The position numbers and the translations under genes are program-made. 64,000 nt of DNA from Rhynchopus sp. YZ270_cl-10 (taxonomy: Eukaryota > Euglenozoa > Diplonemea > Diplonemida > Diplonemidae). This document shows, piece by piece, positions 42,104 through 52,074 of the stretch; position 1 is the stretch's first letter, and each line of letters begins with the position of its first letter. The stretch is from contig OZ037857.1 in NCBI GenBank assembly GCA_964035575.1, forward strand, positions 620,001 through 684,000, in the 5' to 3' direction. The notes under the pieces were generated by a model. It saw only the letters and a program-made list of their open reading frames with translations, searched no databases and had not been told where the DNA came from.

Positions 42104-42229
42104 GGGTACTGGGTACTGGGTACTGGGTACTGGGTACTGGGTACTGGGTACTGGGTACTGGGTACTGGGTACTGGGTACTGGGTACTGGGTACTGGGTAC
42201 TGGGTACTGGGTACTGGGTACTGGGTACT
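42104..42229. repeat. Minisatellite, GGGTACT x 18
   Basis: Eighteen 7-bp units. The right flank (AGAGAAGGC...GACAAGGTATGTAAAT) also follows a short GGGTACT/GGGTACCC run at 37555-37625, so the array is part of a dispersed repeat. Confidence 0.95.
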
Positions 42230-42413
42230 GGGTACCAAGAGAAGGCAGCTTGACAGCAGCGAAGGCGGAGGCTACGGGGAAGACAAGGTATGTAAATGTT
42301 TAACTTTCAGTTACTTGTGTAGATGCAAACAACACACCCAGTGGTTTGCAGCATTTTATTTTCTTGTGTGCTTTCTCTTCTTTGAATCGAAAGTATGTGA
42401 ACCTTATTACATC

Positions 42414-42590
42414 ATGATACAATGCAACGAGGCCGAAACAGCCTCACTAAGGCCTCTGAAAATAAATGTTCAGACTTGGCACTTACTTATGTTTAGGTGC
42501 GCCTCAACCACACGCTTGAATATATTTAATTTGCCACACCTCAGATAGATTTTCCAGATATGCCTATGTTCAGGTGTTCCAGGCCTCGTC
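42414..42590. mobile_element. Short relative of element N
   Basis: It starts GATACAATGCAACGAGGCC and ends with CCAGGCCTCGT, and has an internal arm related to the CAGGCGTGCC arms of 61633-62706. The copy is degenerate. Confidence 0.45.
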
Positions 42591-42643
42591 ACAAATAGAC
42601 AAAAAAACAAAAGCCAAAACAACAGAGAGAGAGCCAACAATTT

Positions 42644-42955
42644 TTTATCTCACTTGTGTAATAATGTTTAGCCGCGTTTTCGAAATTCCTTCCTGGAGAT
42701 TACACAAAATACAGTAGACATTATCTCCGCACACAAAGAACAAAACAAAACCCATGCCGAGAGTAGGCGCAAAAGCAATGTGGAGGAGATCTGCGCATGC
42801 AACCAAAAGGGTTGCAGTCATAGGACTTCGAGGAACTGTTCACCATACCCAACCTTGACGCCCCGTACTAGGTGGTCATACATCATTTGTCAAATATACT
42901 GTAGGAATTTCGAAAACGCAGCACAACATTATTGCCCGTGAGATAATAACTATTT
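42644..42955. mobile_element. MITE with TTATCTCAC...AATAATGTT ends
   Basis: The inverted ends run through TTATCTCAC, a GTAATAATGTT segment and CGTTTTCGAAATTCC (42660-42690) and are mirrored at 42904-42955. About 310 bp, non-coding. The target duplication is not clear. Confidence 0.6.
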
Positions 42956-43231
42956 ATTCGAGTGAAATAAGAACTATTTTATTTCACGCGCCACTAAAAA
43001 GGTGCCCGAGTGCGTTATTTCCCGAGCGAAGCGAGGGGAATAAGAGTGAGAGTCACGAGGGTGCCTTTTTAGTGGCAAGTGCAAGAAAATGTTCTTATTT
43101 CACTCAATATGTAATTTTATTCCACAAGTGAAAAACGTATTTATAGGTGTAAACAGTGGAACGTTGAGCCCACGCTCCACCCCTCACACCACCACACTTC
43201 AAATTACAGATTATTTATTGCCTCTTACACA
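42956..43231. repeat. Palindromic GTGAAATAA-type repeat cluster, left part
   Basis: Contains the inverted repeat GCCACTAAAAAGG (about 42989-43005 against 43058-43075) and many GTGAAATAA/TTATTTCAC words shared with 43440-43800. Confidence 0.5.
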
Positions 43232-43457
43232 CATGCCTAAACCCACGCGCAAGTTTGCGGAGATGGAGGATGCATATGACAACTTGTTCGACGACATGAA
43301 CAGTGGTGTGCAGTACAGGAAAACATGGGACGATTTCCTCCGTTTCAACAGACTTTCAGGAGCGAACGAGCCCAGGGAAGAACACGTCGTGTCCTTCAGA
43401 TCACTCCGTGATCTTTTATTTCACTCCCCCACCCAATCCTTCACGATTTGCGTGAAA
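43232..43457 (+). CDS. Possible N-terminal piece of a tyrosine-recombinase-like protein
   Basis: A plus-strand frame of about 75 residues starts MPKPTRKFAEMEDAYD and includes YRKTWDDFLRFN and EEHVVSFRSLRD. That layout resembles the core-binding domain of tyrosine recombinases, as in Crypton-type DNA transposons. The catalytic domain is not found nearby, so this is a fragment. It is surrounded by palindromic repeats of mobile-element type and runs opposite to all host genes. Confidence 0.3.
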
Positions 43458-43550
43458 TAAAACGTGAAATAAAACGAATCTTATTTCACTCACTTTTTCA
43501 CCTGTTTACGTTTTTCACGCGTGGTATAAAATTACGTATCGAAAACTAAA

Positions 43551-43737
43551 GTGAACATTATTTAACTGATGGGTGATTCACAAACTGGAATACGTGATAC
43601 CCACTCGCTATCGCTCGTGACATCACTTTTATGATTACACTCACTTCACTCATGAAATCAAAATGCTGAACTCCACTCGCTTCGTGAAGTTGAGCCCCAG
43701 TTTGAGTCACCCACCACCTCGTGAAATAATGTTCACT
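43551..43737. mobile_element. Inverted-repeat element with GTGAACATTATT ends
   Basis: The ends GTGAACATTATTT and AAATAATGTTCAC are inverted, and CAAACTGG/CCAGTTTG is mirrored further in. The interior holds an ACTCGC palindrome. Non-coding. Confidence 0.6.
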
Positions 43738-43803
43738 TTATTTCATGAGATAATAATTATCTAACTCAGTGAAATAAAACTCGTGTAATTTTGCAGATTA
43801 TAT

Positions 43804-44575
43804 GCCCTTTGTGTCACTCAATTGTAACCGAGAATGTAAGGCAGTGAGTATTTGATCTGCCCTTTATGTCGCGAAATACTATGTTTGGTGTTTTGACGTC
43901 TTCCAAGCAGATGGATATTCCCTCACTTGCACGCAATCTACCGAGGAACCGACTGCCTTTCTCAAAAGCCAGTACATGTCGGGGTGTCGAGGTCCGTGTC
44001 AATACAAAGCGGACCAAGTCGCTCGAGGTTTGAAAACCGCAAGAACTCGTCCCATTTCTTCTTGTACACCTCCTTGCTTCTCATACCCGCTGAGACTTGG
44101 TATCCGTAAGTGTCATACATCCTGTCCTTCTTCGTTTTGGCAGTGTTTGAGGGGAGTGATGAAAAAGTTCTTTTTTTTACTGAGTGATTTTTTTAACCAA
44201 AAGAAAACCGACACAGGAGCTTTTCTGGAACTGTTTTATTCTCCCCACCCCAACAACATCACATTTCAGAAAAACATTGTTTTTTCGTTTTTGTTCACTT
44301 TCTTTTCTTCTCCCTCACACCTGTTTGCTGTGAATTAAATTTTTTCGTTTCGGCCTGGTCGCAAACGCGAGTTTTCCTGGAAGCGCAGGAAAAATGACTG
44401 GGGAGTGTTGGTGACGCCACAGAGCCGGCACACTCGTTGAGTGCCTCACAAAACCTCAAATTTATTCCGCTTTGATTTCATTTATTGTCTTCACGCTTTA
44501 TCGTTGTTGTTGGGTTGGGAAATAATATTTCATTCTCCCATACATTCTCGGTTACAATTGAGTGACAAAGGGCAC
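43804..44575. mobile_element. DNA transposon M, non-autonomous
   Basis: 33-bp inverted ends contain GCCCTTTGTGTCACTCAATT at the left and the matching complement at the right (44542-44575). About 770 bp, no believable frame. The target duplication is uncertain (ATTAT nearby on both sides). Confidence 0.65.
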
Positions 44576-44789
44576 ATTATCACCCACCTTTGTGGGAATT
44601 CACAAAATTACACGAGTTTTATCCCCTTTTTTTACCACATTAACCTCACCTTTCCCGATAACTGCGTTTCTACACCATACATTTCATTCATTAATCACAC
44701 TCCACATTTACACTCATCACAGGATCGTGAAATCTGAACTGCATCTGCGATTGTGATGAGAAGCCTCGCCGCGTCTCCGACATTCAGCA

Positions 44790-46080
44790 ACTCAAAATCC
44801 AAAGAGTATCACCCGCATCAATCCATTCTGAGTTTGCGGACTAAGATCTGGGGTGGAAGGGGGATGGGTACACTTTGTCAGTCACTGCTATTGCCATTTA
44901 ACCCAGGGAGCATAGCTAGTGCAAGAAATTCGACTTTGGAAACCTTCCGGAAAGTCTGTCCTCTGCTTGCGGAGGACGAGGCACAAGAAAATATTGCGTT
45001 CCCCCAGAAAACCAGTGCACATTTCACACTCCTTGTGGGTGGTCTTGTTGCCTTTTTGTCACAGTAATTTTGGCCCAGGCATGCTCTTGAAGCATGACAA
45101 TTTAGTGTGTATGGGGCAGGGTGTTGTTTTGTTCTGAATTCTCTTTGTTATAACATCTAAGTCAATCGCGGGTGGTGGTTTGTGTAGCGTGAGGCACTCT
45201 TTTTAACAAACTTCCTGCGGCTGCTAAAGCGTTATTTCTTCGGATTTAACAACGTACAGCGTAACATAGTGGATTCGCCTGGTCGACACAACCTTTGATA
45301 GATATGGGATAACCAACCCCCTTCGACCCCTCGTGGGTTCACTAAACAAGCCCTCGTGGTAGTTAAACGCGATTGACATTTACATTCCTAGAGATGAAAG
45401 AACAAGACAACACTTCTGTACCCGCGCATCAAAATTGTGGAAAACTTTGCACCCCAAACACCCTCAACAACGCCCGCCAAAAGGCGCCCCTTGTTGCTGG
45501 GAGTTGGTTCTCATGTTTGATACCTGCACAGCGGGCATTCCTCTGAGTCCAACGCATGTTTGGCCTGTCTGCGGCGTTGTACTTCAGGTGCACGAAGACA
45601 GGGTCTGGTGGTAAATTTTGCGTAGTGTCGCATTCCCTCATGTGTGGGTCACTCACACTTGGCGGTCATGTGCCACTGCGTGGGTCTGGGAATTTGGGTA
45701 CCTGGGTACAGGAAATTTGTTGTGGAAGACATCAACCACCATGCATTGAGGAGGGTAAGACAGTGTTCGCAGTTTCTACCTGATAGCATTACAACATTTA
45801 ACTTCTCCACGGGGGTCTTGGGCCGTTCACTCGGTTCTACCTTGACTACCGGAAGATATTCTTGAGGCCTTTCTGGTCTCTAGAATATCCGGTCTTCCCG
45901 AACGGAGGCACACTTTGTGTGTTACTACGACCTGGCAATTTCCAGCAGTAGGTTAAGTAATCTTTCTTGTAAATTGTTGGATCATTATCTCCTCAGTGCA
46001 TGAATGCCCCACGTGACTGGACACTTTTGTGTTTGTCATGTGGAGCTGTGGTTGCTCTTTCACGACTTTTTTCCTGTTCC
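44790..46080. repeat. Dispersed repeat L, longest copy
   Basis: The left part (44790-45560) matches about 37780-38560 inside element J. The right part (45580-46080) matches 18000-18540 inside element K. A further piece is at 25560-25680 in reverse. It is non-coding, and no ends can be fixed. It looks like cargo carried by several transposons, or an element that itself hosts their ends. Confidence 0.6.
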
Positions 46081-46107
46081 TGGGTACCTGTTCCTGGACC
46101 TGGACCT

Positions 46108-46219
46108 GGGTACCTGGGTACCTGGGTACCTGGGTACCTGGGTACCTGGGTACCTGGGTACCTGGGTACCTGGGTACCTGGGTACCTGGGTACCTGGGTA
46201 CCTGGGTACCTGGGTACCT
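46108..46219. repeat. Minisatellite, GGGTACCT x 14
   Basis: Fourteen 8-bp units. This is the GGGTACT unit of 42104 plus one C. A short run of the same unit is at 18515-18537, next to the same flank (TCACGACTTTTTTCC). Confidence 0.95.
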
Positions 46220-46224
46220 GGGCA

Positions 46225-46400
46225 CCTGGGTGTGCCTGTCGGACCCCAGGGTCCGGCAGTCGGACTCAGGGGTCCGACTGTGAGTCCGACAGTCGGACCC
46301 CTGAGTCCGACTGTCGGACTCAGGGGGTCCGACTGTCGGACCCCCTCGGACTCCGACAAAAGGGTCCGACATTTCCAGGACAGACTGCACCGTGCATATT
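46225..46400. repeat. GTCCGACAGTCGGAC-type repeats
   Basis: About ten imperfect palindromic units, ending in GACAGACTGCACCGTGCA, which resembles the ACGGTG end of the 30.5-kb MITE. Related arrays are at 41590-41710. Confidence 0.7.
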
Positions 46401-47064
46401 AAAAAAAAAAAAAACTGCGGACAAGAAAAAAAGCAAGAATACAACCAAGCTCAGATGAGGGAACACATTCCACTTCCCTCCCCTAAACAGTTTGCCATTG
46501 TTCTCTAATTGAGCAAATTCAAGGGAGGGAGGAAAATATGATTACCTGGTTGTCTTTTTCTTTCATCTGTTCGTTGTTCGTTTTTTGTTTTCTTTTGATT
46601 TTTTTCCCTTCTTTCTTCTTTTCCCCTACTAACTTTCTCGCCTTTTACATTATTTTTAAAACCCTTCACACAACAACACACATTCCCTTATGTACCGTTT
46701 TGGGCCGCTGTAATTGTGGTGTAATTGTGCTGTAATTGTGGTGTAATTGTGCTGTAATTGTGGTGTAATTGTGGCGTAATTGTGCTCAGTTCTGGCCAGT
46801 TCTGCTCAGTTGTGCGTAAGTGTGTGTAAACGTGCGTAAGTGTGCGTAAGTGTTGGTACTTGTGGAGTAATTGTGGGTACGTGTGTGTTAGTGTGCAAAA
46901 ACGGATATTTTTTTGTTTTCTGCATGTTTCTCCTGCTCTTTCACGCCAACAAGACTTCGATAACATTTCGCTTAAAATTGCACATTTTTTGGCGTGTCTG
47001 CATAACCGATTCCCCGTGTTTCTACCAGTTGTCATAGGGGCATTCACGTGTTGGAAACTACGCC
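46400..47064. other. AT-rich spacer with GTAATTGTG repeats
   Basis: No gene. About 46705-46880 is a degenerate tandem repeat of GTAATTGTG(C/G)T and GTGCGTAAGTGT units. Confidence 0.5.
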
Positions 47065-47710
47065 ATGGGGGACAGGTTTTGCGTCCTGCCGGACATGATG
47101 GCGTGGGTGCGTGCACGGGGCTCGGAGATCTCTGCCGGGAAGCTGGGTTGGGACGACCGGGTGCGGCTGTCGGCTGGTGCGAAGCGTGACCTGGAGGGAT
47201 TCGTGCGCGGGCGGCTGGTGCCGGACGTGTGGCGTGCGCCCAGATGGCGCCTGTCTGAGGCGGATGTGTGCGACACGGTGGTGTACTCGGACGCGTGCCC
47301 TGAGGGTTGGGTTTATCGTGGTGTCGGCACATGAGGCTAAAGCGTTTCGCAGGTGGGGTGTGTGGTCGGGGCAGGAGGACATCTTCCTCCTGGAGCTGAG
47401 GGCGATGGTGTGGGGTGTGAAGTGGGCGATACGTGCGGGGTCCCGGCGGATTATTGTGGTAGGGGACAACGCGGCCGTGGTGGCGGTGCTGGTGAAAGGC
47501 CATTGCGCAGTACGTGTGGGGAACGACGTGTTGTCGGATGTGTTCGGTGCCGCGGATGGGGCTGGGGTGCAGCTGCTGTCCAGGTGGATTTGCACGGACA
47601 GAATGCCCGCCGACGCGTTGTCGCGGTGGGGCGAGGTGGGTCAGGACTGGAGCGCGCCCCCAACAGAGGGGGTTGTCAAGAGTGGCGCGGGCTTCAAGTG
47701 GGTAGCGTGA
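47065..47710 (+). mobile_element. Fossil fragment of a reverse-transcribing element (RNase H region)
   Basis: The fragment has RNase H-type signatures (YSDAC, GDNAAVVAVL, PADALSR) in the form seen in DIRS-like and other LTR-type relatives. It is broken (about one break) and clearly incomplete: no ends or other domains are seen. It is GC-richer than its surroundings. It lies just outside the nested transposon stack that begins at about 47740. Confidence 0.5.
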
Positions 47711-47820
47711 GAACTGATGTTCTCCACTGGGTTGTTGTGTTTATTCTGTGGTTCAGGTTTGGGTTATGGGTCATGCGGGGTCCTAGCTCAGTAGAACGGA
47801 AAAGGTGGCCCACCTTTTCC

Positions 47821-47855
<35 letters not shown>

Positions 47856-47864
47856 GGTTTTTTT
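47821..47864 (-). mobile_element. LINE H, 3' poly(A) end
   Basis: A 34-base T run (A on the minus strand) is the tail of a LINE whose body continues at 54212-55202, beyond element G. The target duplication AAACGGAAAAGGTGG is intact next to the 5' end (55203-55217) and merges into the tail here (CGGAAAAGGTGG). The target was the centre of a palindrome. Confidence 0.75.
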
Positions 47865-48670
47865 CAGGGAAATAGCTTGGTTTTCCTCCAAAATCAGGAA
47901 TTATGCGAAAACGAATTTTTTTTTCCGCCCGGTCGAAAGCGGTCGTTGCGCTTCGCGCAAGCCTCACTGAGTTGCGTGGAGAGGCGAAAGGTCAATTTGC
48001 GAGATAACCAAAAACGGAATGTAATCCCTTATTACGGAGCTTGGTCTTGCACCTTACGTTCCACTAACCGTATGGAAAAAAATAAATGGCGCCGCAGGCG
48101 AAAAAAAAATAGGGTACGGTGTAAAAATGCTGGTTTACAACCACACAGTCACTCAACAAAAGGAAAATGGCGCCGCAGGCAAAAAAAAATTAAGGGGTAC
48201 GGCCAGGCCTGTTTCTAAATCCGGTCCCCGTCCCCAGATTCAGGCCTGAACCGTGACGGGCCTATTTTCCGGGTTTTTTTCGGCTGGGGACCGGTTTTTT
48301 TCCCGCCCTTTTCGCGTCTTTTTTGTGTGCTTTTCGTGCCCTTTTTCGGGATTTTTTTGCGCTTTGCGCCCGCCTCCATGACAAATTTGGGAAGCGCTGT
48401 GAAAATTTGACCCAATTGAACACAATCTGGGCCATATTTGGGTGATGGGTGGAGGGATTTTTAGACAAAGCTGATATGGGCTGGCCCCTTGCTCATACGC
48501 AGCGCAAAATCGTCCTCACGGATAGTGTGAAGAATGGCGGAGGGGGTACTTGTGCCTCGACGAGGGTGATGGAGGGCTCCAGGTTGGCTAGGGCTGCAGT
48601 AATCCTCCTAAAGTGGCGTTTGCCCACCTCACTTTGTGGTCTCTCGGAAAAACTACCACTGTTTTCTGTA

Positions 48671-49445
48671 TTTTTTATCGTGCAATTTTTGACTCGTGTA
48701 CAAATCCTTCAGGAAGAACCAAAAATTATAATCTGGGAGCGTGTAATTATTACCAAGCGTGTAATTATGAATCGTTAGCGATTTGCGACCAAAAATGTCA
48801 GCCGTGTAATTATGGGTAATAATTACACGCTCAAACCCACTTTTGGTGATCCTAAGTCGCCAAAGGGAAAGGGACTCTGCAAATTTTTTTTTTCCCCCTA
48901 TAAGGGTTAATTTCGACGATTTGAGCCCATTCAAAGCAAAATTTGACCCATTTGAGCAGTTCTAGGCCCCTCAAACACGTTTTTGATTATCCGCCAAAAA
49001 AAAAAAATCCCGGAAAAACACACCGGAAACCTCAACTTCACGCTTCGCATCGTCCAAGGATAGACAGTTGTTACCAACTTGTTGAAATGTGATTCCTAAC
49101 CCCAAACCAAGAATGATCACAAATAATTATACCCTCTCCCACTTTTTCGGTTCAACATCCATACTTCGGCACATTTCCCATACACCCCACATACACACTC
49201 CCATCATCGACATACAGTGACTGGAGGGTGACGGGGACTCGCCGGATTTGTACACTCGTCAAAAATTGCACGATAAAAAAAAAACTAATTATGTGAAATT
49301 ATTACCAGATAATTACACTTAGGTGTGTTTTTTGTCACTTGTTCCCTAAACCCACTCGCTTCGCTCGTGGGTTTAGGTCACTCGTGACAAAAAACACACC
49401 TGCGTGTAATTATGGGGTAATAATTACCCAATAATTATATATATA
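48671..49445. mobile_element. Insertion in the left arm of F with 37-bp inverted repeats
   Basis: The right arm of F gives the empty site. The left repeat (48671-48707, containing ATCGTGCAATTTTTGAC) is inverted at 49244-49280. A second palindrome, AGGTGTGTTTTTTGTCAC with its complement, frames CTCGCTTCGCTCG (49320-49400). About 48890-48990 resembles 17770-17870 and 36205-36290. Confidence 0.7.
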
Positions 49446-50052
49446 GTTTCAGAGATTTCTTTATCGAGGCAGACTTGAAAGAAAATGAACCATTGGTTCG
49501 TGCACCGCCTCAGCGAAGTGTGGTCCATGAGATAATTTTCGGCGCTGCTGACCAGGGAAGACATTGGGAACAGAGGGACTGTATTTTTTTTGCGGAGCAA
49601 AAAAATAAAAAAAAAAATGGCGCCGCAGGCAAAAAAAATTTTAGGGCACGGTGTAAAAATCTAGCTTTTTACACCACAGAGTCACTCAACGAACCCTTTT
49701 TTGCGGAGCAAAAAATGAAAAATGGCGCCGCAGGCAAAAAAAAATTGAGGTACAGCCTGGATGGTGCGGTCAGCAACCCATTTCCCCAAGGTACTCCCGT
49801 TCAACCACAGGGGGACTTGGTGGGGGGGAGCGTTCTGGATTCGGCACCCCTCCCCCCCTTTTTTTCCCCTCCCCCAAAAACTGGTTATTTTGCACGAGCG
49901 GTCTCATCCAGACACGTGGTATTTTTTCTCGGGCTCCTCTGAGCCCCTGTGAACCCCTAAAACGCAGTAGAGACGGCGGGAAAAAAAGTGCGGGAAAAAA
50001 ATTTATTTTTCCAAATCTGGGGACGGGGACCGGATTTAGAAACAGGCCTGCC

Positions 50053-50786
50053 CAGGGCGTTCGCCCCGGGGCGAAAAATATTTTTTTTCGTTAAAAAAAT
50101 CTTTTCCTGAAAAAATGACATTTTATTTCGCCCCAGGGCTTCGCCCCACCGGGGCGAAACCCTGTATAAATAAATAAATAAATAAATAAAAAAAGGGGGG
50201 AAAAAAAAAAATGAGAGAGAGATTTCTCCCCCCCAACCTGTCGACCCCCCCGGAGGGGGGGTCGCAGAGGGGGTGTCCACTGTACTCAAAATCATCCGCA
50301 AACCCGCCTGCCGTGAAAGTAAGTTTCCCCAGCACTCCCGCTCGCTCCTCAATCCTGCAGTCTGCTGAAGGTGTCCCGTACCCCCTGTTATAGAAGGTGT
50401 CACTACTCGTGTCAACTCTACCTTCAACGGCAGAGAGACGTTTTAGTTGATTGAAAATAATCAAACTAAGGATGAAGTCTCATATGACAGATGCCTCTCT
50501 CTTGTACATCTGTTTGATTAAACAGCACAAAGAGACCCTCAGTGAGGGGGGGATTGATGAAATTCTCCATCGTTTTGCTGGTTTTAGTGCTGGGGAAGGG
50601 ATCACGCGCAAATCGCAATTTTTTTTCGACCACTCAGTACCGGGGATTCACCCCCACGAACTAGCTTCTCTCCGGCGGGAAAATTTTTTTTGACCTATTT
50701 TAAGCACTAGTAAAAAAGCAAAAATTTCGGGTTTTTTGGCATTTCGCCACGATCAGGAAAAAACGATGGCGATAGCGAACGCCCTG
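50053..50786. mobile_element. hAT-like element E, at the centre of F
   Basis: 12-bp perfect ends CAGGGCGTTCGC with the 8-bp duplication GGCCTGCC (50045-50052, 50787-50794). Inside are a second GGCGAA palindrome and TAAA repeats. An open frame around 50464-50123 (minus) has a stretch resembling one in element D (RGYGTPS), possibly shared cargo. Confidence 0.9.
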
Positions 50787-50992
50787 GGCCTGCCCCAGAT
50801 TTGGAAAAATAAATTTTTTTCCCGCACTTTTTTTCCCGCCGTCTCTACTGCGTTTTAGGGGTTCACAGGGGCTCAGAGGAGCCCGAGAAAAAATACCACG
50901 TGTCTGGATGAGACCGCTCGTGCAAAATAACCAGTTTTCGGGGGAGGGAAAAAAAGGGGGGGAGGGGTGCCGAATCCAGAACGGCCCCCCAT

Positions 50993-51094
50993 ACGACGGT
51001 GAAGTCAATGACATGACATGTGCTTACCGTGTAACTTTTTTTACATGTGAAACACATGTCATTTTACATGTCATGTCATTGACTTCACCGTCGT
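50993..51094. mobile_element. 102-bp palindromic MITE in the right arm of F
   Basis: 29-bp inverted ends start ACGACGGTGAAGTCAATGAC. The left arm of F lacks it, so it is a real recent insertion. The duplication may be the 2-bp CA. Confidence 0.85.
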
Positions 51095-52033
51095 GCACCA
51101 AGTCCCCCCCGTGTGGTTGAACGGGAGTACCTTGGGGAAATGGGTTGCTGACCGCACCATGAAATCCCGCACCATACAGGCTGTACCCAATTTTTTTTTG
51201 CCTGCGGCGCCATGTTTCATTTTTTGCTCCGCAAAAAAGGGTTCATTGAGTGACTCTGTGGTGTAAAAAGCTAGATTTTTACACCGTGCCCTAAAATTTT
51301 TTTTGCCTGCGGCGCCATTTTTTTTTTACTTTTTTTGCTCCGCAAAAAAAATACAGTCCCTCTGTTCCCAATGTCTTCCCTGGTCAGCAGCGCCGAAAAT
51401 TATCTCATGGACCACACTTCGCTGAGGCGGTGCACGAACCAATGGTTCATTTTCTTTCAAGTCTGCCTAAAGAAATCTCTGAAACTCATACAGAAAACAG
51501 TAGTTGTTTTTCCGAGAGACCACAAAGTGAGGTGGGCAAACGCCACTTTCGGAGGATTACTGCAGCCCTGGCCAACCTGGAGCCCTCCATCACCCTCGTC
51601 GAGGCACAAGTACCCCCTCCGCCATTCTTCCACACTATACGTGAGGACGATTTTGCGCTGCGTATGAGCAAGGGGCCAGCCCATATCAGCTTTGTCTAAA
51701 AATCCCTCCACCCATCACCCAAATATGGCCCAGATTGTGTTCAATTGGGTCAAATTTTCACAGCGCTTCCCAAATTTGTCATGGAGGCGGGCGCAAAGCG
51801 CAAAAAAACCCCGAAAAAGGGCACAAAAAGCACACAAAAAAGACGCGAAAAGGGCGGAAAAAAAACCGGTCCCCAGCCGAAAAACCCCCGGAAAATAGGC
51901 CCGTCACGGTTCAGGCCTGGGTACGGCACATCTGCAAGCGCAGCGAGCAAAAATTTTAAGGTTCCATCATTCCAGTCATCTGGGAGATCTGGGGGTCCGC
52001 GGGCGAGGGCCCCCCAAAAGTGCCCAAAAATTC

Positions 52034-52037
<4 letters not shown>

Positions 52038-52074
<37 letters not shown>

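Larger units (their letters stand above)
48204..51919. mobile_element. Foldback hAT-like element F, 3.7 kb with nested insertions
   Basis: Both ends are CAGGCCTG with a perfect 8-bp duplication GGTACGGC (48196-48203, 51920-51927). The two arms (48240-50025 and 50791-51918) are long inverted copies. Before element E inserted, the loop between them was only about 30 bp. The left arm has an extra insertion of about 770 bp (48671-49445); the right arm has a 102-bp one (50993-51094). Short frames mirrored in the arms (about 65-70 residues, rich in K and R) are not convincing genes. Confidence 0.88.

Noticed and set aside
41984-42548. Open frames rich in GTGYWVL or QYPVPST
   Set aside because: Translations of the GGGTACT minisatellite.
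42104-46219. CRISPR-like arrays
   Set aside because: Units are contiguous with no spacers, and the DNA is eukaryotic.
45953-46458. Long open frames with GTWVPGYL or PRYPGTQV repeats
   Set aside because: Translations of GGGTACCT and TCCGAC repeats.
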